Assembly (NCBI GenBank): GCA_046047235.1
Contig: JBJOII010000140.1
Coordinates: forward strand, 1 to 10,701
Origin: JBMTVN01 sp046047235
GTDB lineage: Bacteria; Verrucomicrobiota; Verrucomicrobiia; Limisphaerales; JAHDYP01
DNA length: 10,701 nt
Direction of reading: 5' to 3'
The position numbers were made by a program, and so were the translations under genes. Below are positions 5,389-10,701 of this stretch, in pieces. The notes beneath the pieces were generated by a model. It searched no databases, was not told the DNA's origin, and worked only from the letters and a program-made list of their open reading frames with translations. Every line of letters begins with the position of its first letter. Within the stretch, counting starts at the first letter, position 1.

Positions 5389-7746
5389 ATGTCGTGCCGC
5401 CAACTCCTAGCCAGCCTCCTCCTCGCCACCACCCAGCTCGCCAGCGCCGCTCCCACCCATAACATACGACAACTACTCTCGGATAAATGCTTCCAGTGCC
5501 ACGGCCCCGACGCCAACCACCGGAAAGCTAACCTCCGCCTCGATACCAGCGACGGCCTCCTCGCCGACCTCGGAGGCTACCAGGCCGTCACCCCCGGCCA
5601 CCCAGACACCAGCGAACTCATCCGCCGCATCAAAACCTCAGAGCCCGCCGACCTGATGCCCCCAGCGGAATCCGGCAAATCCCTCTCCGCAGAGGAAATA
5701 ACCCAACTCGAAAACTGGATCCTCGCCGGTGCCCAATGGTCCGGACATTGGGCCTATACCACTCCCACACTCCACCCCATACCCGCCCCCCAAAAAACCT
5801 CCCACCCAGCCAACTGGATCGATGCCTTCATCCTCCAACGCCTCGAACAAAACCACCTCCAACCCTCCCCACCGGCTGACCCCATCACTCTCCTCCGCCG
5901 ACTCACTTTCGACCTCACCGGCCTCCCCCCATCCCCCGACCAAATCCAAAGCTTCACCCAAATCATATCCCCCGCAGACTACGACGCCTTCGTCGATTCC
6001 CTCCTCGAAAACCCCGCCTTTGGTGAACGCATGGCCGCCTACTGGCTCGACCTCGTCCGCTACGCCGATACGGTCGGCTACCACGGCGATCAAGACCACA
6101 ATATCTCCCCCTACCGCGATTGGATCATCCACGCCTTCAATAACAACATGCCCTTCGACCAGTTCACCCGTGAACAACTCGCCGGCGACCTCCTCCCCAA
6201 TTCCTCCACCTCCCAGAAAATCGCCTCCGGCTATAACCGCCTCCTCCAAACCACCCACGAAGGCGGACTCCAACCCAGGGAATACATCGCCATCTACGCC
6301 GCCGACCGCGTCCGTAACCTCTCCACCGTCTGGATGGGCGCCACCGTCGGCTGCGCCCAGTGCCACGACCATAAATACGACCCCTACACGCTCCGTGACT
6401 TCTATTCGCTCGCCGCGTTCTTCGCCGACATCGACGACACCAGCCACTTCAGCGATGGCACCAACGACCTCCCCACCAAACGTGCACCGGAAATAATGGT
6501 CTTCCCGCCGGACACCGAAGCCCGCCTGTCTCAACTCCGTCAGCAACTCGCCAATCAACTCCTCCACACGCCCCCAACTCAACTGGACCAACTGCAAAAA
6601 AACCTGACCGAGGCCGCCACGGAACTGGAACAACTCCGACAACAAGGCCGCCTCACCATGGTCACGCAAGCCCTCAGCACACCCCGCACCACCCGTATCC
6701 TCCCTCGCGGGAACTGGCTCGACGAATCCGGCGAAATAGTCCAGCCCGCCATCCCCCAATTCCTCGGCACAATCCCCCACAAGAACGAACGAGCCACCCG
6801 CCTCGACCTCGCCAACTGGCTCACCAACCCCTCCAGCCCACAAGCCCTCCTCACCGCCCGCATCGTGGTCAACCGCTTCTGGTACCTCCTCTTCGGCCAA
6901 GGCCTCTCCCCCTCCCTCGATGACTTCGGCAACCAAGGCTCACCACCCTCCCACCCCGAACTCCTCGATAACCTCGCCATCGAGTTCGTCCAGTCCGGCT
7001 GGAATACCAAAGCCATCCTCAAACTCATCACCTCCTCCCAGACCTACCGCCAAAGCTCCACACCCTCCCCCCAACTCGAAGAAATCGATCCCGCCAACAT
7101 CCTCCTCGCCCGCCAGTCCCGCTGGCGTCTCCCCGCAGAAATGATCCGCGATACCGCACTCTCCATCAGCGGCCTCCTCGTCCACCAAATCGGCGGCCCC
7201 AGCATCAAACCCTACCAGCCCGCCGGCTATTACCAGCACCTCAACTTCCCCACCCGCACCTACTCCCACCATACAGATTCCCGCCAATGGCGGCGCGGCC
7301 TCTACGTCCACTGGCAACGCCAGTTCCTCCACCCCATGCTCAAAGCCTTCGACGCACCCTCCCGCGAAGAATGCACCGCCCAACGCCCCCACTCCAATAC
7401 ACCCCTCGCCTCCCTCACTCTCCTGAATGACCCCACGTTCGTCGAAGCCGCCCGTGCCCTCGCAGCAATCACGCTCGAACACGCCGGACCCTCCACCCAA
7501 CAACGAATCAAATACGCCTTCCACCTCGCCACCTCCCGCCAACCCGACCCCACGGAACTCCAAATCCTCACCCAACTCCACGAAACCCAAACCACCGCCT
7601 TTAACCACTCCCCCACCAACGCCACCCAACTCCTCCAAACCGGCATCTCACCCATACCCGATCATTGGCCCGCACCCGAACTCGCCGCCTGGACCCAAAC
7701 CGCCCGCGCCATCCTCAACCTCAACGAAACCTATACCCGTAACTAA
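5389..7746 (+). CDS. Exported PSC1 cytochrome / DUF1549 / DUF1553 protein
   Basis: A 785-residue protein of a family abundant in Planctomycetes and Verrucomicrobia. Residues 1 to about 20 are a Sec-like signal (LLASLLLATTQLASA). The cytochrome-like domain (about 26-115) has CFQCHGPD, a CxxCH haem site at Cys34-His38, and the family's LMPPAESGKSLS. DUF1549 (about 140-350) has LLRRLTFDLTGLPP, AYWLDLVRYADTVGYHGDQ and a second CxxCH, CAQCHDHKYDP, at Cys322-His326. A likely coiled coil rich in Leu and Gln follows (about 375-425). DUF1553 (about 430-735) has ILPRGNW, NRFWYLLFGQGL, LDDFGNQGSPPSHPELLD and WRLPAEMIRDTALSISG. It is compact, with no extra concanavalin-like domain between the two DUFs. 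Biochemical function is unproven for the family. The next gene starts four bases after its stop. The ATG has no visible Shine-Dalgarno. Confidence 0.93.
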   Translation: MSCRQLLASLLLATTQLASAAPTHNIRQLLSDKCFQCHGPDANHRKANLRLDTSDGLLADLGGYQAVTPGHPDTSELIRRIKTSEPADLMPPAESGKSLSAEEITQLENWILAGAQWSGHWAYTTPTLHPIPAPQKTSHPANWIDAFILQRLEQNHLQPSPPADPITLLRRLTFDLTGLPPSPDQIQSFTQIISPADYDAFVDSLLENPAFGERMAAYWLDLVRYADTVGYHGDQDHNISPYRDWIIHAFNNNMPFDQFTREQLAGDLLPNSSTSQKIASGYNRLLQTTHEGGLQPREYIAIYAADRVRNLSTVWMGATVGCAQCHDHKYDPYTLRDFYSLAAFFADIDDTSHFSDGTNDLPTKRAPEIMVFPPDTEARLSQLRQQLANQLLHTPPTQLDQLQKNLTEAATELEQLRQQGRLTMVTQALSTPRTTRILPRGNWLDESGEIVQPAIPQFLGTIPHKNERATRLDLANWLTNPSSPQALLTARIVVNRFWYLLFGQGLSPSLDDFGNQGSPPSHPELLDNLAIEFVQSGWNTKAILKLITSSQTYRQSSTPSPQLEEIDPANILLARQSRWRLPAEMIRDTALSISGLLVHQIGGPSIKPYQPAGYYQHLNFPTRTYSHHTDSRQWRRGLYVHWQRQFLHPMLKAFDAPSREECTAQRPHSNTPLASLTLLNDPTFVEAARALAAITLEHAGPSTQQRIKYAFHLATSRQPDPTELQILTQLHETQTTAFNHSPTNATQLLQTGISPIPDHWPAPELAAWTQTARAILNLNETYTRN

Positions 7747-7750
7747 CACC

Positions 7751-9154
7751 ATGCCTCACCCCCTCCACCTCAACCGACGCACCTTCCTCTCCCAAACCAG
7801 CCTCGGCCTCGGCTCGCTAGCCCTCTCTTCGCTCCTCCCCAAATCGCTCACCGCATCCACCCCCACCGGGCTCCCCCACCACAAACCCCGCGTCAAACGC
7901 GTCATCTTCCTCTGCATGGCCGGAGGCCCGTCCCACCTCGAAACGTTCGACTATAAACCCAAACTCGCCCAGCTCGACGGACAACCCTTCCCCTCCTCCC
8001 TCACCGCCGGCCAACCCATCGCCCAACTCCAAGGCCAAACGCTCAAAGCCCAAGGCCCCATGACCGCCTTCAACCGCTACGGCAAAAATGGACAGGAAAT
8101 CTCCGACTTCCTCCCCTATCACGCCAAAATGGCCGACGACATCTGCATCGTCCGCTCCATGGTCACGGAACAAATCAACCATGACCCCGCCCACACGTTC
8201 ATGAATACCGGCACCGCCATCAGCGGCCGCCCCTCCATGGGCGCATGGATCACCTATGGCCTCGGCTCCGAATCCCAAAACCTCCCCGGCTTCGTCGTCC
8301 TCACCAGCCAGGGCGGACGTAACCCCCAACCCATCGCCTCCAGACAATGGTCCGCCGGCTTCCTCCCCAGCCGCTACCAAGGCGTCGAATTCAACGGCTC
8401 CGGCGACCCCGTCCACTACGTCCACAACCCCAACGGCCTCCCCCGATCACAACAACAACAACTCGTCCAAACTATCCAACAACTCGATACCCACAGAAAC
8501 CTCACCGCCCATAACCCCGAAATCGAAACCCGCATCGCCGCCTATGAAATGGCCTTCCAAATGCAAATGTCCGTCCCCAACCTGATGGACTTCAGCAACG
8601 AACCCCAACACGTCCTCGACATGTACGGCGCCCAACCCGGCGACGGCTCCTACGCCTCCAATTGCCTCCTCGCCCGACGCCTCGCCGAACAAGGCGTCCG
8701 CTTCATCCACCTCTACCACCGCGGATGGGACCACCACGGCGACCTCGTCAAATACATGAACGTCTGCTGCCCCCTCACCGATAAACCCACCTACGCCCTC
8801 CTCACCGACCTCAAACAACGCGGCCTGCTCGACGACACCCTCATCATCTGGGGCGGCGAATTCGGCCGCACCCCCATGTCCCAGGAAAAAGGCGGCAAAG
8901 GACGCGACCACCACATCAAGGGCTTCTCCATGTGGCTCGCCGGCGGCGGTATCCAAGCCGGCACCACCTACGGCGCTACCGATGAACTCGGCTATAACGC
9001 CGTCGAAAATGTCGTCCACGTCCGTGACCTCCACGCCACCATGCTCCACCTCCTCGGTATCAATCACCAACGCCTCACCTACCGACACCAAGGCCTCGAT
9101 ATGAAACTCACCGGCGTCGAACCCGCCCGCGTCGTCCACGATATCCTCACCTGA
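7751..9154 (+). CDS. Tat-exported DUF1501 protein (sulfatase/alkaline-phosphatase-like fold)
   Basis: A 467-residue protein with a twin-arginine signal, NRRTFLSQ at residues 8-15, followed by a hydrophobic stretch to about residue 30. Family motifs are CMAGGPSHLETFDYKP (55-70), the segment DICIVRSMVTEQINHDPAH, HRGWDHHGD near residue 325, GGEFGRTP near 368, and RDHHIKGFSMWLAGGGI with YGATDELGY after it. The conserved Asp and His residues resemble metal ligands of the alkaline phosphatase superfamily, but the reaction of DUF1501 proteins is not established. The start at 7751 is preferred because the twin-arginine signal begins there, four bases after the upstream stop; the frame is open back to 7427 but that part overlaps the DUF1553 gene out of frame. 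The close spacing indicates co-transcription and probably joint action in the cell envelope. Confidence 0.93.
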   Translation: MPHPLHLNRRTFLSQTSLGLGSLALSSLLPKSLTASTPTGLPHHKPRVKRVIFLCMAGGPSHLETFDYKPKLAQLDGQPFPSSLTAGQPIAQLQGQTLKAQGPMTAFNRYGKNGQEISDFLPYHAKMADDICIVRSMVTEQINHDPAHTFMNTGTAISGRPSMGAWITYGLGSESQNLPGFVVLTSQGGRNPQPIASRQWSAGFLPSRYQGVEFNGSGDPVHYVHNPNGLPRSQQQQLVQTIQQLDTHRNLTAHNPEIETRIAAYEMAFQMQMSVPNLMDFSNEPQHVLDMYGAQPGDGSYASNCLLARRLAEQGVRFIHLYHRGWDHHGDLVKYMNVCCPLTDKPTYALLTDLKQRGLLDDTLIIWGGEFGRTPMSQEKGGKGRDHHIKGFSMWLAGGGIQAGTTYGATDELGYNAVENVVHVRDLHATMLHLLGINHQRLTYRHQGLDMKLTGVEPARVVHDILT

Positions 9155-9161
9155 CCCCCAG

Positions 9162-9191
9162 CCAGTGTTTCGGTGTTTCTGCGCTTCAGAA
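9162..9191. repeat. TTCGG-containing short repeat (copy 2)
   Basis: This is the partner of 4247-4275. The plus strand reads CCAGTGTTTCGGTGTTTC then TGCGCTTCAGAA, and it begins eight bases after the DUF1501 stop codon. Confidence 0.5.
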
Positions 9192-9372
9192 TAGTCACAC
9201 GGCGCATCAACGCCACAACCGGGTTTACTACAAGCTCTTGCGCAAAGCGCCATCCCACCCTCTCCGCTCCACTCTCTCCCCTATCCCTGCATGCCACCAC
9301 CACGACACGCAAATGCCCTTCCGCCCGTAGTTGTCCCGAGTCGAAGAGCCTGAGCAAACCGGCATCCGCCGG

Positions 9373-9386
9373 GAGTCGAAGGACTC
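9373..9386. other. Small hairpin GAGTC-GAAG-GACTC
   Basis: A perfect five-base stem with the four-base loop GAAG. A related GAGTCGAAGAGCC lies shortly upstream, within 9330-9360, as a partial direct repeat. Taken alone this is a weak structure. Confidence 0.35.
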
Positions 9387-9405
9387 ATGACAAGCGACCG
9401 TAGCC

Positions 9406-9430
9406 GGTGACCCTGCCACAGCAGGTCACC
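9406..9430. terminator. Strong stem-loop between convergent genes
   Basis: GGTGACCCTGC (9406-9416) pairs with GCAGGTCACC (9421-9430) around the loop CACA, with a single bulged C in the left arm. CCGTAG occurs on both flanks as a direct repeat. It lies between the convergent DUF1501 and polymerase X genes, so it could end transcription or protect mRNA 3' ends, but no T-run follows. Confidence 0.35.
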
Positions 9431-9445
9431 CGTAGTCCATGCTCC

Positions 9446-9492
9446 GCCCTTCCGCCACCGTCCTTCGGACTATGGAGGACAGGCAGTCCTCA
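9446..9492. repeat. GTCC/GGAC hairpin block (copy 2)
   Basis: 42 of 47 bases match 2293-2339. GTCCT (9460-9464) pairs with AGGAC (9476-9480) around a loop containing GGACTATGG. The differences from copy 1 inside the block leave the outer stem able to form. It leads directly into the heptamer element, as copy 1 leads into a short heptamer run. Confidence 0.75.
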
Positions 9493-9661
9493 ACCCTCAA
9501 CCCTCAGCGCTTGCCGCTTGGCTCCTCTCGCGCGAAGCGCCCATCCCCTAGCTCCCAGCTCCTAACTCCCAGCTCCCGTGCCGCCCACGCGGCACCACCC
9601 TCAGCCCTCAGCCCTCAGCCCTCAGCCCTCAGCCCTCAGCGCTTGCCGCCTAACGCTTCCC
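9487..9661. repeat. Composite heptamer element, copy C (25 units of 7 bp)
   Basis: The 175 bp fall into 7-bp units: TCCTCAA, CCCTCAA, CCCTCAG, CGCTTGC, CGCTTGG, CTCCTCT, CGCGCGA (9529-9535), AGCGCCC, ATCCCCT, four AGCTCCC-type units (9550-9577), the joint (9578-9598) with the perfect hairpin GTGCCGC-CCAC-GCGGCAC at 9578-9595, six perfect CCTCAGC units (9599-9640), then GCTTGCC, GCCTAAC and GCTTCCC. Its right end overlaps the last codons of the polymerase X gene, whose stop codon (9636-9638) lies in the sixth CCTCAGC unit. The 17 bases CCCTCAGCGCTTGCCGC occur twice inside it (9501-9517 and 9633-9649). Confidence 0.87.
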
Positions 9662-10701
9662 GCAATGCCACCAACGACCGCGTGTTCATCACATCCTCCC
9701 GCGTCATCCCAGCCTTCCGCGCCACCCCCGCACCCAATCTCAACCACCCCGCATGCTCTTCCCGATGCGCATCACAGTTGATCACACAACGCACCCCGCG
9801 CCTCAACGCCTCACCCCATAACCGCCAGTCCATGTCCAAACGCATCGGACTCGCATTCAACTCAATCCACGTCCCCGTCGCAGCACACGCCTCAATCACC
9901 GCCATCGCATCCACCCGATACCCTTCCCGCTGAAGCAATAACCTCCCCGTCATGTGCCCCAGTATCCGCACATGCGGATTCTCTATCGCACGAATCAACC
10001 GCCGCGTCATCGCGGCCTCATCACCCGTAAAACCCTGATGGATGCTCGCCACCACCACATCCAGCTCAGCCAACATGTCATCCGAAAAATCCAACCGCCC
10101 ATCCCCCAATATATCCACCTCGCTCCCCGTCAATAACCGGAACGAACTCCCCTCCCCCTCATACCTCCGGTTCACCTCCGCCACCGCCTTCAACTGCTGC
10201 CTCAACCTCCGCTCATCCAGCCCGTTCGCCACAAACGACGACCGCGAATGATCCGTCACCGCCCAATACGCACACCCCAACCCCACCGCCATCTCCCCCA
10301 CCTCCTCCAAACTCTGCCGCCCATCACTCCAGTTGCTGTGGTTGTGCAACGAACCCTTCAAATCCGTCCACTCCAGCAAACGCGGCAGCGCACCCCGCTC
10401 CGCTAACTCAAACTCACCCCGATCCTCCCGCATCTCCGGCGGCACATAAGCCAAATCCAAAGCCTGATATAACTCCTCCTCCGTCCGGCACGCCACCCGT
10501 AACTTCACGTCCCGCGTCTCCTCCTTCGACCGAAACAAACCATACTCGCTCAACCGCATCCCCCGCTCTATCGCCCGCTGCCGCATCACAATGTTGTGCT
10601 CCTTGCTCCCGGTAAAATACGCCAGCGCCGATACAAACTCCGCATCCGAGACCACCCGCAAATCCGCCTGTAACCCCCCCTCAAAAACCACACTCGCCTT
10701 C
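9636..10701 (-). CDS. polX: DNA polymerase X (PolX family) with C-terminal PHP domain, 5' part beyond the window
   Basis: The frame runs to the right edge without a stop, so the N-terminal half is missing; 354 residues remain of a family usually near 570. The fragment begins within the polymerase palm: KASVVFEGGLQADLRVV contains the third catalytic carboxylate (Asp in ADLRV), and SALAYFTGSKEHN and RLSEYGLF match the DNA-binding end of pol-beta-type enzymes. The PHP domain follows, with its metal-site motifs intact: SLHNHSNWSDG, AVTDHSRS, TGSEVDIL, ASIHQGF, ILGHMTGRLLLQREGYRVD and INCDAHREEH. PolX enzymes fill short gaps in base-excision repair, and the PHP domain gives 3'-5' exonuclease or AP-processing activity. 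GTG at 10691 is not the start, since homology continues upstream. The last residues (REALGGKR) and the stop codon are encoded by the heptamer element. Confidence 0.93.
   Translation of the reverse strand, partial: KASVVFEGGLQADLRVVSDAEFVSALAYFTGSKEHNIVMRQRAIERGMRLSEYGLFRSKEETRDVKLRVACRTEEELYQALDLAYVPPEMREDRGEFELAERGALPRLLEWTDLKGSLHNHSNWSDGRQSLEEVGEMAVGLGCAYWAVTDHSRSSFVANGLDERRLRQQLKAVAEVNRRYEGEGSSFRLLTGSEVDILGDGRLDFSDDMLAELDVVVASIHQGFTGDEAAMTRRLIRAIENPHVRILGHMTGRLLLQREGYRVDAMAVIEACAATGTWIELNASPMRLDMDWRLWGEALRRGVRCVINCDAHREEHAGWLRLGAGVARKAGMTREDVMNTRSLVALREALGGKR

Larger units (their letters stand above)
9155..9486. other. Convergent spacer after the DUF1501 gene, left part
   Basis: I see no gene here. 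Two bases after the DUF1501 stop come 13 bases, CCCCAGCCAGTGT (9156-9168), that also occur at 2450-2462. Then follow a short repeat shared with 4247-4275, a low-complexity C-rich stretch, two hairpins (9373-9386 and 9406-9430) and the GTCC/GGAC block. ORFs on both strands lack recognisable domains. Confidence 0.6.

Noticed and set aside
5638..6936. 432-residue minus-strand ORF opposite the DUF1549/DUF1553 gene
   Set aside because: It is Gly/Val/Glu-rich and antisense to a gene with clear domains; it is open because C-ending codons on the other strand avoid stops here.
7427..7750. Longer N-terminus for the DUF1501 protein
   Set aside because: It overlaps the DUF1553 gene in another frame and is Pro/Ser/Thr-rich; the twin-arginine signal begins right after ATG 7751.
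10689..10691. GTG start for the right-hand minus gene
   Set aside because: The frame continues upstream with KASV, and the polymerase palm homology shows that the gene extends beyond the window.

Overview
The window looks like a GC-rich chromosome segment of a bacterium from the Planctomycetes-Verrucomicrobia-Chlamydiae group, most likely Verrucomicrobia. The main reason is the adjacent pair of a planctomycete-type cytochrome protein (PSC1/DUF1549/DUF1553) and a Tat-exported DUF1501 protein, a combination typical of that group. The phylum is an inference from gene content; no rRNA or other phylogenetic marker is present.

Layout, left to right. (1) 1-1160, minus: 5'-terminal part of a secreted PQQ-like beta-propeller protein, running off the left edge. 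(2) 1161-1465: divergent spacer. (3) 1466-2218, plus: adenylate kinase with a zinc-type lid and an N-terminal extension. (4) 2219-2575: repeat-filled convergent spacer. (5) 2576-4168, minus: fused uroporphyrinogen-III C-methyltransferase / uroporphyrinogen-III synthase for siroheme or cobalamin precursors. (6) 4169-4668: repeat-filled divergent spacer. (7) 4669-9154, plus: a tight three-gene operon of exported proteins, namely an intradiol ring-cleavage dioxygenase, a two-CxxCH DUF1549/DUF1553 protein and a DUF1501 protein. (8) 9155-9635: repeat-filled convergent spacer. (9) 9636-10701, minus: C-terminal part of a PolX-type DNA polymerase with its PHP domain, running off the right edge.

The genes form separate units. 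The operon is the only obvious functional cluster: two members carry twin-arginine signals and the middle one a Sec-like signal, so all three probably act outside the cytoplasm, perhaps in oxidation of aromatic or phenolic material. The substrate is unknown.

The most unusual feature is in the spacers. All three spacers at 2219-2575, 4169-4668 and 9155-9635 contain a composite element built almost entirely of 7-bp units kept in register (140, 126 and 175 bp). Each copy has the same order: a CGCGCGC-type unit and an AGCGCCC-type unit, a variable heptamer array, a short GC-rich joint that is a hairpin in one copy, then a CCTCAGC and/or GCTTNNC array. Two copies run into the 3' ends of the flanking minus-strand genes and supply their last codons and stop codons. 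Three further short repeats (a GTCC/GGAC hairpin block, an ATCGNN hexamer tract, and a TTCGG-containing block) are also shared between spacers. I recognise no transposase, CRISPR array, tRNA or rRNA.

The whole plus strand is rich in C and poor in G, whichever strand carries the gene: plus-strand genes favour C-ending codons and minus-strand genes favour G-ending codons. This asymmetry also produces the many long spurious ORFs opposite real genes.
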